Shown here in pieces: positions 34,550 to 41,602 of a DNA stretch of 64,000 nucleotides (positions are counted from its first letter, which is position 1; each line of letters starts with the position of its first letter). Position numbers and translations under genes: made by a program. The notes under the pieces are model-generated. The model was not told where the DNA came from. It worked only from the letters and a program-made list of their open reading frames with translations, and ran no database searches. Location of the stretch: assembly GCF_014646275.1 (NCBI RefSeq), contig NZ_BMND01000002.1, positions 310,001 to 374,000 of the forward strand. The letters run 5' to 3'. The stretch is from Streptomyces kronopolitis (GTDB lineage: Bacteria; Actinomycetota; Actinomycetes; Streptomycetales; Streptomycetaceae).

Positions 34550-35266
34550 ATGGAAACCGATAAAAAAGTCACGCTGGCTGCCGCGCTCGCGGCTGGATAT
34601 GTACTGGGCCGGACCAAGAAGGGCAAGCTCGCCATCGGGGTCGCCTCGATGGTGATTGGTCAGCAGCTGAGTCCACGAGAGTTGATCGGCCAGGCGCTGC
34701 GCAAGCTGGCTGCCACTCCCCAGGCCGCACAACTCATCGAACAGGTCCGCGGTGAACTCTTGGATTCCGGTCGCGCCGCGTTGTCGGCGACAGCCGACCG
34801 CAGCCTCGGGAATCTCGCCGGCGCCCTGCAGAAGCGCACCAGTGCCCTTCAGGAATCCCCGGAAGACGAGGAGCCGGACGAGGACGAAGAGCCGGCCGAG
34901 GATGAGGACGAAGAGCTCGCCGAGGACGAGGAAGAGCCGAGCGACGAAGAGGACGAGGGCGAAGAGGACGAAGGCGAAGAAGACGAGGGCGAAGAGGACG
35001 AGGACGAAGAGGAGCAGCCCTCGCGGCGGCGAACGGGGAAGTCTTCGGCGAACCGTGACCGCACAAAGAAGTCCCCAGGGAAGAAACCTCCGGCGAAGAA
35101 GGCTCCGGCCAAGAAGGCTGCGTCCGGTAAGCCGGCGGCGAAGAAGCCAGCCACCAAGAAGCCAGCTGCGAAGAAGCCAGCCACCAAGAAGCCAGCTGCG
35201 AAGAAGACGGCTGCCAAGAAGACGGCTGCGAAGAAGACATCGAGCCGCACCAGTCGCAGGAGGTAA
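34550..35266 (+). CDS. GvpY-like protein with acidic and histone-H1-like tails
   Basis: 238 residues. Residues 1-105 form a helical domain beginning METDKKVTLAAALAAGYVLG with a hydrophobic helix. Residues about 106-160 are almost all Glu/Asp. The last 75 residues are Lys/Ala/Pro repeats (KKPATKKPAAK), as in histone H1-type tails, and should bind nucleic acid. Streptomyces gas-vesicle clusters carry a similar gene (gvpY, often mis-annotated DNA primase) before an SRPBCC gene (gvpZ), as here, but no gvpA/F/G/J/L/S/K is in the window. ATG 34550 has GAGG 7 nt upstream; ATG 34538 is the alternative. Confidence 0.78.
   Translation: METDKKVTLAAALAAGYVLGRTKKGKLAIGVASMVIGQQLSPRELIGQALRKLAATPQAAQLIEQVRGELLDSGRAALSATADRSLGNLAGALQKRTSALQESPEDEEPDEDEEPAEDEDEELAEDEEEPSDEEDEGEEDEGEEDEGEEDEDEEEQPSRRRTGKSSANRDRTKKSPGKKPPAKKAPAKKAASGKPAAKKPATKKPAAKKPATKKPAAKKTAAKKTAAKKTSSRTSRRR
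35141..35200 (+). repeat. 30-bp tandem duplication in the histone-like tail
   Basis: Two exact 30-bp copies (35141-35170, 35171-35200), each encoding ten residues of the Lys/Ala/Pro tail. In-frame slippage here would change tail length without breaking the gene. Confidence 0.8.
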
Positions 35267-35269
35267 GCC

Positions 35270-36271
35270 ATGGCCAAGCAGGAGGGCGACGCCACTCCGA
35301 AGGCCTCCGGCCTTGACATGCTCAAGGAGCAGCTGGCCGGATTCGCCGAAGCGCAGGGGCAGAAGCTGGTGGACAAGGCCGGAGAGAAGATCAGCGGCCT
35401 TGCACAGGGGCTGGGCGACGTGGGTGACGGCAACAGCACCCTGCTCAACGTGGGGAAGCGGGTGCTCGGCGGAGGAGAGTCACCCATCAAGGCCTTCCTC
35501 GGCGAGAAGGCCGGTGACCTCAAGGACAAGGCAGTCGACACCGTGAAGGGATTCTTCGGCGGTGGCGGAAAGGCCGGGGACAAGAAGGTCACCAACATCG
35601 TCGAGGTGATCGACATCGGTATGCCCCTGCGTACCGTGTATGACCGATGGACCGAGCTTGAGGAGTTCAGCAACTTCACCAAGGGCGTCAAGAGCGTCTC
35701 GCAGTCGGACGAGATCGAGAGCGACTGGAAGCTGAAGGTGGCTTTCTCCAACCGCAGTTGGAAGGCGACCGTACAAGAGCAGATTCCCGATGAGCGGATC
35801 GTGTGGAACTCCGAAGGCGGCAAGGGCACCACCCGCGGCGCCATCAGCTTCCATGAACTGACCCCGGAACTCACACGCATTGTCGCTGTGGTCGAGTACT
35901 ACCCCTCCGGCTTCTTCGAGAAGACCGGCAACATCTGGCGCGCTCAGGGCCGGCGCCTCCGTCTGGACCTCAAGCACTTCCAGCGGTACGTCACGCTCAC
36001 CGACAACGAGGACCTCGAAGGCTGGCGCGGCGAGATCCGAGATGGCGAAGTCGTCCGCACCCACGAAGAGGGACTTGAGGACGACGAGGATCAGGACGCC
36101 GAAGGCGAAGAGGACCAAGAGGGCGAAGAAGACTCCGAAGACCTGGAGGGCGAGCCCGAAGAGGGCGAGCCCGAAGAAGACGAGGCCGAGGAGTACGACG
36201 AAGACGCCGAATACGAAGACGAAGGCGAGGAAGGCGAGGAAGGGGAGGAGGGCGAGGAGGATGAAGAATAG
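35270..36271 (+). CDS. GvpZ-like SRPBCC protein with acidic C-terminal tail
   Basis: 333 residues. Residues about 1-105 are helical and Gly/Lys-rich; 108-250 form an SRPBCC/START-like domain (NIVEVIDIGMPLRTVYDRWT, FSNFTKGVKSVSQ); the last 70 residues are nearly all Glu/Asp/Gly/Tyr. The start codon lies 3 nt after the gvpY-like stop and its ribosome site AGGAGG overlaps that gene's end, so the two are tightly coupled. The acidic tail could pair with the basic tail of its partner. Similar to GvpZ of Streptomyces gas-vesicle loci, but orphan here. Confidence 0.8.
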   Translation: MAKQEGDATPKASGLDMLKEQLAGFAEAQGQKLVDKAGEKISGLAQGLGDVGDGNSTLLNVGKRVLGGGESPIKAFLGEKAGDLKDKAVDTVKGFFGGGGKAGDKKVTNIVEVIDIGMPLRTVYDRWTELEEFSNFTKGVKSVSQSDEIESDWKLKVAFSNRSWKATVQEQIPDERIVWNSEGGKGTTRGAISFHELTPELTRIVAVVEYYPSGFFEKTGNIWRAQGRRLRLDLKHFQRYVTLTDNEDLEGWRGEIRDGEVVRTHEEGLEDDEDQDAEGEEDQEGEEDSEDLEGEPEEGEPEEDEAEEYDEDAEYEDEGEEGEEGEEGEEDEE

Positions 36272-36326
36272 GGGGCGTCGAGAGAAAACGCACGCCGATG
36301 CAGTTGCGGGTGCAAGTTCATTACGC

Positions 36327-36375
36327 GTGAAATACGTCTGAAAGTCTCGGCGATTTCACTACTCTGAGGCGTGAA
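36327..36375. repeat. Three alternating complementary arms
   Basis: GTGAAAT (36327-36333) pairs perfectly with ATTTCAC (36353-36359), and part of the latter (TTCAC, 36355-36359) also pairs with GTGAA (36371-36375). The middle arm could form either of two hairpins between the gvpZ-like gene and the next gene; it may be a terminator/leader or an operator. Confidence 0.4.
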
Positions 36376-36441
36376 CTATCCTGGCAGTGACGCCACGCCC
36401 GCTCACTCGCGGTGCGGCGTACACGAGAGGCGGATCCGCTC

Positions 36442-36825
36442 ATGACCAACCATGGAAAAACACCCGACTCTTCCCACGGTGAAGGGCCGAGCCGCCACAA
36501 GGGAACCAAACAGCACGGATGGTCTCCTGATGTCGACGAGACCAGGCAACAAGACAACCCGAGCGCGCACCGGTCGTTCCATCCTGGCCAGTACGCACCC
36601 AAGCCCGGACCTCGCAAGGAAACCTCTCAGGAAGAGAAAGAGGGCGTCACGGGCGACACCGTCAAGAGTTCCTCCCGTCGCGGAGAGGAGCAGGGCGGCA
36701 GGTCCAAGGCGAAGGGAATGCACGACGAGGGCCGACGAGGCCGCTCGCAGCGTCCCAGCGGCAGCAGGGATGCCGAGGCATCCTCCGGTGTCGACCCGCA
36801 GGAACCGCGCTCCAAGTCGGACTGA
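36442..36825 (+). CDS. Small hydrophilic hypothetical protein
   Basis: 127 residues, extremely rich in Ser, Gly, Lys, Arg, Glu and Gln, with no hydrophobic core, so probably disordered. No family recognised. The N-terminal half contains KQHGWSPDVDETRQQDNPSA, the most motif-like stretch. Its basic/hydrophilic character resembles the tails of the two preceding genes, and it may belong to the same set. Confidence 0.55.
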   Translation: MTNHGKTPDSSHGEGPSRHKGTKQHGWSPDVDETRQQDNPSAHRSFHPGQYAPKPGPRKETSQEEKEGVTGDTVKSSSRRGEEQGGRSKAKGMHDEGRRGRSQRPSGSRDAEASSGVDPQEPRSKSD

Positions 36826-36908
36826 GTTGTCCGGCTGACGCACCACGACCGCAGGGCGGTCAGCAGCACCTCGCCCGCCGCGGTCGAGGAAATCCTTGGA
36901 GGCTCGTC

Positions 36909-37037
36909 ATGCTCACAGCCATCGCAGACGTACTCAGGTCCATCGGCGGCGCCATCGCCACCGTCGTCACCCTCCCGTTTCGTGCCGTCGCCCGACTGTT
37001 CGGCGGAGCTTCCGACAGCGCCCACGGTCACCACTGA
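36909..37037 (+). CDS. 42-residue LPFR-containing small protein
   Basis: Short reading frame with an excellent ribosome site (TTGGAGG, 7 nt before the ATG). It has one amphipathic/hydrophobic helix (IGGAIATVVTLPFRAVARLF) and a Gly/Ser/His tail (GGASDSAHGHH). I have seen similar LPFR-x-x-x-RL small proteins in Streptomyces but know no function. Membrane association is likely from composition. Confidence 0.6.
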   Translation: MLTAIADVLRSIGGAIATVVTLPFRAVARLFGGASDSAHGHH

Positions 37038-37096
37038 CCCGCTGGTTCGCTGCTGCTCTGCCTGACGTGATGGCATGCGAAAAACGGGACGTGATG

Positions 37097-37705
37097 TCAT
37101 TCGACGCGGTGCGGTCTGTGGCGGGCGACGCTCAGGGCGACATGCGTGGGGAGGCTGTCCCAGCCGGCGGATCGGCGTGCCCGTTCGACGGCACCGTGCA
37201 GCCCCGCCACGATCTGCTCAGGACCGGTGCCGGTGCCGAGTTCGAGTCTGATGCGCGTCCGTGGATGTGTGGACGGGCCGTAGAAACGTACCTTCCCGCT
37301 CCGGACGCCCGGCAGCACGGTGAGATCGGCGGTGACCGCATCGCTCAACGCGTGGTTGCTGACGGTCACGGCCTCCTCGGATGAGTCTGCGGATGAGTCC
37401 GCGACGGTCAGTCGGCGGGGAGGGCGCCGACACTGGGCACACAGCCACGCCAGGGCGAGCAGCAGCAACAGGGCCAGTGCCGCGATGGCGGCCGGCCACC
37501 ACCAGCCCATGTCCGTCCACCGGGTCTGATCGGACGGGACCAGGACGTCGCGCGAAGCGGTGAGCGGCCACCCGGCCGGCGGTGTGAGGTTCCAGCGCCG
37601 ATAGATGTCGGTGCCGCCGGCGAACACCAAGAGTCCGCCGCCCAGCAGCACGAGTCCGAGCAGGGCAAGCACGGTTCGGTTGGTCTTGGTGTGGTCCCTC
37701 ATCAC
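37097..37705 (-). CDS. AmaP/DUF6286-type envelope protein
   Basis: 202 residues; two membrane helices (about 12-31 and 67-90) around an extracytoplasmic loop rich in Trp (TRWTDMGWWW), then a cytosolic Asp23-like C-terminal domain (about 100-195). This is the layout of alkaline-shock membrane anchor proteins that tether Asp23. Starts GTG 37705 or ATG 37702, with GGGAG upstream. Last gene of the leftward envelope operon. Confidence 0.78.
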   Translation of the reverse strand: MMRDHTKTNRTVLALLGLVLLGGGLLVFAGGTDIYRRWNLTPPAGWPLTASRDVLVPSDQTRWTDMGWWWPAAIAALALLLLLALAWLCAQCRRPPRRLTVADSSADSSEEAVTVSNHALSDAVTADLTVLPGVRSGKVRFYGPSTHPRTRIRLELGTGTGPEQIVAGLHGAVERARRSAGWDSLPTHVALSVARHRPHRVE

Positions 37706-37747
37706 ATTCTCCCAGGGGTCTCTGCGTACGTACCGGGCCGGTGCTTG

Positions 37748-38416
37748 CTACTTCCTGCTCCGGCGCACGCGGACCCTCAGCCGAGGCGGGCGTGCCAGAG
37801 CGAGCTGGTCGCGTTCCGCACGGCGGAGGGCGTCAGTGAGGTCGTCCTTGACGTCGGCGGTGTCGCGAAAGCCCACGCCCGCACGGACGGTGGCGCGGTG
37901 GCGGCGTACCCGCACGCGCGCCGTGCTGACTCCGGGGACACGCATGGCCGCGTCGCGCAGAAGCAGTGCCGCGCCCTTGCGCTCGAGTACGGCACGTGTC
38001 TGCCCGTGGCCGTCGGCGGGCACACGCAACGGCAGTTGGCGCCGCAGGCCCGGGGTGAGCGCCAGGATCACGAGCCACAGGCCCAGGGCCGCGGCGACAG
38101 CGGCACCGGCGAGGATCCAGAGGTTGCCGAGCGGGCGGGCGGCGAGTTCGGCGGCCAGGGTTGCCCACCACGCGGTGGCCCGGTGCCCGGTGCGTACCCA
38201 GACCACCTCGAAGAGCAGCGCCCCTGCTGCGAGCACGACCAGGGCGGCGGCCAGGCAGGCGGGAATCCGACGCGCCGACCAAGGACGGCGGGGGCGGTCT
38301 TCCGTCGGCCCGCTGCGCTGAGCCGGTCCAGGGACCCGGGCATGTGTGGTGGCCGGCCGCGAGGGCGGGGGACCGCCGTCATGGCCGGGGAGGGCGTGTG
38401 GAGTGGAGTAAGTCAT
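37748..38416 (-). CDS. DUF6286-type membrane protein with Asp23-like domain
   Basis: 222 residues; Pro-rich cytosolic N-terminus (1-45), two membrane helices (about 52-72 and 97-122), then a C-terminal alpha/beta domain with DAAMRVPGVSTARVRVRRHR and VGFRDTADVKDDLTDAL, similar to Asp23/AmaP C-terminal domains and ending in a very basic Arg stretch. Same strand and close spacing as its neighbours, so co-transcribed. Confidence 0.77.
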   Translation of the reverse strand: MTYSTPHALPGHDGGPPPSRPATTHARVPGPAQRSGPTEDRPRRPWSARRIPACLAAALVVLAAGALLFEVVWVRTGHRATAWWATLAAELAARPLGNLWILAGAAVAAALGLWLVILALTPGLRRQLPLRVPADGHGQTRAVLERKGAALLLRDAAMRVPGVSTARVRVRRHRATVRAGVGFRDTADVKDDLTDALRRAERDQLALARPPRLRVRVRRSRK

Positions 38417-38461
38417 GAGGTTCCTGTCGTGGCGCGGGCCGTTCGTGGCGCGGCCGTCAGG

Positions 38462-38878
38462 TCACTCGGCCCGGCCTCGCCGCAGGCTCTCGTCGGAGAC
38501 GAGCCGCTGGACGAAGAGGGTGAGGCCGTCGAGGCGCAGGCCCGTCAGGTAGGACACCCGGTTGTCGACGTAGCGCCGGATCTCGCCGCAGGCGCGGGCG
38601 ATATCGACGGGGTAGGGCAGGTCCAAGGAGACCTTGAGGCGGGCCGAGCCGTCGTGCACGGCGGCCGTGGAATGGGCAGGACCCAGGCCGAGACGGGAGG
38701 TTGACCGGCCGGCGTGCCGGATGAGGGCTTCGTGTGCCGCCCGGACCGCGATGCGGGCCACCACGGTCTCGGGGATCAGCGTCGCGCCGCGCCGGGCGGG
38801 TGGCGGAAGCGAGGGCTTACGCGTGCTCTCGGCTTCCGGGCCGCCGCCCAGGGCAGGCGGCGGGAGTTCGACTGTCAC
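38462..38878 (-). CDS. Asp23/Gls24-like protein
   Basis: 138 residues. After a Pro-rich start, the Asp23 fold follows: ATLIPETVVARIAVRAAHEA and a second half SARLKVSLDLPYPVDIARAC with RYVDNRVSYLTGL. GTG start at 38878 overlaps the stop of the upstream small membrane protein (GTGA), so translation is coupled. Soluble, predicted to gather at the membrane through the AmaP-type partners. Confidence 0.75.
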   Translation of the reverse strand: MTVELPPPALGGGPEAESTRKPSLPPPARRGATLIPETVVARIAVRAAHEALIRHAGRSTSRLGLGPAHSTAAVHDGSARLKVSLDLPYPVDIARACGEIRRYVDNRVSYLTGLRLDGLTLFVQRLVSDESLRRGRAE

Positions 38879-39135
38879 CGGACTCGCCCGGCATGCCCGG
38901 CGCGGGGCGGCCCGGGGCTGTATGTGCTGCGGGGCCGGTCGAAGGTCTCGCGGCGCCCGTCGTCCTCGCGCTTGCGTACGTAGTCGCTGACGTGCACGTC
39001 ACCGCGCGCCAGGTGGCCGACGATCAGACCCACCAGGCCCATGGCGGCGACCACGAGGAAAGCCCCGAAGCCGCCGAAGTAGCCCGCGAAGCCCAGGGTC
39101 AGACCCGTCAGGAGCCCCACCACGGTTGCGTTCAT
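38875..39135 (-). CDS. Small two-helix membrane protein (DUF2273-like)
   Basis: 86 residues: two adjacent hydrophobic helices (about 2-22 and 25-43, rich in Gly) then a hydrophilic tail with DVHVSDYVRKREDDGRRE. Size, topology and position in an asp23/amaP operon fit the DUF2273 small membrane component. AAGGA precedes the ATG at 39135. Confidence 0.72.
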   Translation of the reverse strand: MNATVVGLLTGLTLGFAGYFGGFGAFLVVAAMGLVGLIVGHLARGDVHVSDYVRKREDDGRRETFDRPRSTYSPGPPRAGHAGRVR

Positions 39136-39208
39136 CGTTCCTTCACCCGTCTTAGGTTGCCGTCTCCTCCCGCGCCCCGTGCGGGCGCGACCGGGAAGAG
39201 AGCGGAGG

Positions 39209-39694
39209 TCACTCCACCCGCTCGCTGTCGTCGTCCTCGTCGCCCGGTATGTCGACGTCATTGACGGAGATGTTCACCTCGACGACCTCCAGGCCGGTCA
39301 TCCGCTCCAACGCTGCGATGACATTGGTGCGGACCTCTGCGGCGACCTCGGTGATGGGGTATCCGTAGTCGACGACCACATCCAGGTCCACCGCCGCCTG
39401 CCGCTCGCCCACCTCGACGCTGACACCACGGCTGGCGCTGGGCTGACCGCCGGGCATCCGCTCACGGACGCCGCCGATGGCCCGGGCCATTCCGGAGCCC
39501 AGGTTGTGGATGCCGGGTACCTCGCGGGCCGCCACCCCGGCGATCTTCGCCGCGACGGTGTCCGCGATCGTGGTCCGGCCACGGCTCTCCGGCGAGAGGG
39601 CGCCTCGCTTCGGATCGTGCTGTGCCGTGGTCTCGTCGGAGGGCCTGTGGCCTTCCGCGGCTGGGCGGAACGTTGCGTTCGTCAGGTTCGTCAT
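39209..39694 (-). CDS. Asp23/Gls24 family envelope stress protein
   Basis: 161 residues. Canonical Asp23: TIADTVAAKIAGVAAREVPG near residues 40-60, then SVEVGERQAAVDLDVVVDYG and ALERMTGLEVVEVNISVNDV, with an acidic C-terminus. ATG 39694 has AGGAG 6 nt upstream; upstream in-frame codons lack a ribosome site. First gene of the five-gene leftward operon, facing the sigma-factor operon across about 206 bp. Confidence 0.88.
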   Translation of the reverse strand: MTNLTNATFRPAAEGHRPSDETTAQHDPKRGALSPESRGRTTIADTVAAKIAGVAAREVPGIHNLGSGMARAIGGVRERMPGGQPSASRGVSVEVGERQAAVDLDVVVDYGYPITEVAAEVRTNVIAALERMTGLEVVEVNISVNDVDIPGDEDDDSERVE

Positions 39695-39781
39695 GGCGTT
39701 CTCCTGGGCGAGTGGCACGGGCGTCGGTTCAGTGCCCGTCACAAGATTGGACACGTATGGGGAGGAAACGTCACACTTATC

Positions 39782-39797
39782 TGTGATCTGGATCACG
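39782..39797. promoter_or_regulatory. CRP-like palindrome between the two envelope operons
   Basis: TGTGATCTGGATCACG is TGTGA-N6-TCACG, one base from the classical CRP/FNR site and close to the Streptomyces Crp pattern (GTG-N6-G-N-CAC; here A replaces G). It is centred about 95 bp from the asp23 start and 112 bp from the sigma-factor start. Confidence 0.55.
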
Positions 39798-39900
39798 TAG
39801 GCTGGTTCGTGGGCGTCTGACGGAAGCTGCGCCATCAGGGAGCCCGGCCGGGGGACGGCGGGCCCGCGGTCCGCGAGACGCCTCACGTGGGAAGCGAACA

Positions 39901-40539
39901 GTGGATGTGGAGCACGAGGGATTCTCGTCACCCCGGGGCGCGGAGCCGCCTCCCTTCACCGGGGCGGCGCGTCCCGGCGAGCCTGGGGCCGGCCTCGGGG
40001 ACGTGGCGGACCGGATCCTGGTCGCCCGCGCCGCCGAGGGCGATGACGACGCCTTCGCCGTGCTCGTGCACCGCCACAGCGGACGGCTGCTGGCCCTGGC
40101 GTTTCACATGCTCGGCAACGTCCCGGATGCCGAGGAGGCCGTGCAGGACGCCTTCCTCAGCGCATGGCGGCGCCTTCCCCAGTTCCGTGGGGACGCGGCG
40201 TTCCGCACATGGATGTACCGCATCGTCACCAACCGGTGCCTCAATGTCCGCCGCGCGCAAACCCCTTCCCTCGCCCTCGACGCCGTTGCCGAGCCCGCGG
40301 CCCACGACGCCGGCGGCGAACCGGCCCGCGCTGCCGAAAGCACGGCAGCCACCGCCGCGTTGGCCCAAGCGCTCACACACCTGCGGCCCGGACAACGCGC
40401 CTGCTGGATCCTGCGGGAGCTGCACGGACTGCCGTACGGAGAGATCGCGCAAGTGGTGGGGGAGAGCGAACAGACCGTACGCGGCAGGCTCTTTCGCGCA
40501 CGACGCACACTGATGAAGGAGATGGCCTCATGGCGCTAG
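39901..40539 (+). CDS. ECF (extracytoplasmic-function) RNA polymerase sigma factor
   Basis: 212 residues. Sigma-70 region 2 (DAFAVLVHRHSGRLLALAFH, AEEAVQDAFLSAWRRL, FRTWMYRIVTNRCLN) and region 4 (LRELHGLPYGEIAQVVGESE with TVRGRLFRARRTL). GTG start at 39901 preceded by GGGAAG. The stop codon lies inside the next gene, which carries an anti-sigma-like zinc motif, so it is probably controlled by that protein and drives envelope-stress genes such as the facing asp23 operon. Confidence 0.9.
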   Translation: MDVEHEGFSSPRGAEPPPFTGAARPGEPGAGLGDVADRILVARAAEGDDDAFAVLVHRHSGRLLALAFHMLGNVPDAEEAVQDAFLSAWRRLPQFRGDAAFRTWMYRIVTNRCLNVRRAQTPSLALDAVAEPAAHDAGGEPARAAESTAATAALAQALTHLRPGQRACWILRELHGLPYGEIAQVVGESEQTVRGRLFRARRTLMKEMASWR

Positions 40540-41186
40540 AAGATCCCCGTGCCACCTCCCCGCCCGACGAGGTGCCCACACCGCACCGGGACACCGACCC
40601 GGCACGGCTGGTCGGCGACGAACGGCTGCCCTGCGGACGCCTGGTCAGCCACGTCTGGGAACAGGCCCGCGCCGGAAGCCATCGGCCCGACCCCCACACT
40701 GCCGACTGCACCTACTGCCGGCAGGCAACCGAGGGACTGACCGTCCTGGACGCCACCACCCGCACCCTGCGGGCGCAGCGCCCCAGTGCCCGCACGGTCG
40801 CCGACCGCGTCGTGAGCGCCGTACGCGCGGAGGCACGCCTCGGCCGGATGCTGCCGCTGGACGACCCCACCCAAGAACTGCGCATCGCGGAGGCCACCGT
40901 GGCGAAGGCCCTGCGCCGCGCCGCCGACCGCGTCCCCGGAGTACGCGCCGCCAGCTGCCGCCTGACCCCTGGCGAGGCCGGCACCCACGTGACGATCACG
41001 ATGACCCTCGCCGTCACCCTCGACCAGCCCCTGCCCGGCCGAGCCACCCAGGTGCGCCGGGCCGTCGCCGATGCCTCGGCTCGGGAGATCGGCCTCGCCG
41101 TCAGCGGCATCGACCTGCACATCGAGTCCGAACTGGAGCCCCTGACGTCCGTCGGTCCCACCTCACGGAACGGAACCGGACCATGA
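40530..41186 (+). CDS. Asp23-like protein with N-terminal zinc anti-sigma motif
   Basis: 218 residues. The N-terminal part has C35, then H56-x3-C60-x2-C63, the zf-HC2/ZAS spacing seen in zinc-binding anti-sigma factors. From about 85 it is Asp23/Gls24-like: SARTVADRVVSAVRAEARLG and VAKALRRAADRVPGVRAASC, with a C-terminal domain VTITMTLAVTLDQPLPG. Its ATG lies 10 nt inside the end of the sigma-factor gene, the classical sigma/anti-sigma overlap. No membrane helix. The fusion suggests a direct link between sigma control and the Asp23 layer. Confidence 0.75.
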   Translation: MALEDPRATSPPDEVPTPHRDTDPARLVGDERLPCGRLVSHVWEQARAGSHRPDPHTADCTYCRQATEGLTVLDATTRTLRAQRPSARTVADRVVSAVRAEARLGRMLPLDDPTQELRIAEATVAKALRRAADRVPGVRAASCRLTPGEAGTHVTITMTLAVTLDQPLPGRATQVRRAVADASAREIGLAVSGIDLHIESELEPLTSVGPTSRNGTGP

Positions 41187-41602
41187 CCACCGTCGACCCG
41201 GCCGGTATCGAGCAGACCGCGGCGCGGGCCGCACTGGCAGTCCCCGGCGTGCAGGAACTGCACCCCAGCCTGCGCCACTCCCTGGCCGACGCCGCGACCT
41301 GCCTCCGGCGGACCTTCGGCTCTCACCCACCGTCCCCTGAAGCCGGCGTCCACGCCACCCACACACCCGAAGCCGACGCCTGGCACCTCGAAGTCCGCTG
41401 CGTACTCACCGACCACCGCCGCGCCCTCGACACCGCGCGCGACGTCCGCGAGAGCGTCCGAGCAGCCGTCAGCTCACAGTTGAATGCCCGCGGCAGAACA
41501 GGAAACGTCACCATCGTCGTCACCGTGACCCGCATCAACGGAGACCGAACACCACTCCGCCTGCACGCAGCCCCGCAATTCGAGAATTTCTCACCTGAGT
41601 GA
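41183..41602 (+). CDS. Asp23/Gls24-like protein, C-terminal member of the sigma operon
   Basis: 139 residues; ATG overlaps the upstream stop (ATGA). AARAALAVPGVQELHPSLRH, then a strand-rich half (WHLEVRCVLTDHRRALDTAR; VTIVVTVTRING), consistent with a divergent Asp23 domain. Last gene of the three-gene rightward operon. Confidence 0.7.
   Translation: MTTVDPAGIEQTAARAALAVPGVQELHPSLRHSLADAATCLRRTFGSHPPSPEAGVHATHTPEADAWHLEVRCVLTDHRRALDTARDVRESVRAAVSSQLNARGRTGNVTIVVTVTRINGDRTPLRLHAAPQFENFSPE

Noticed and set aside
34550..36271. Complete gas-vesicle cluster
   Set aside because: Only gvpY/gvpZ-like genes are present; no GvpA, F, G, J, L, S or K sequence was found in the window.
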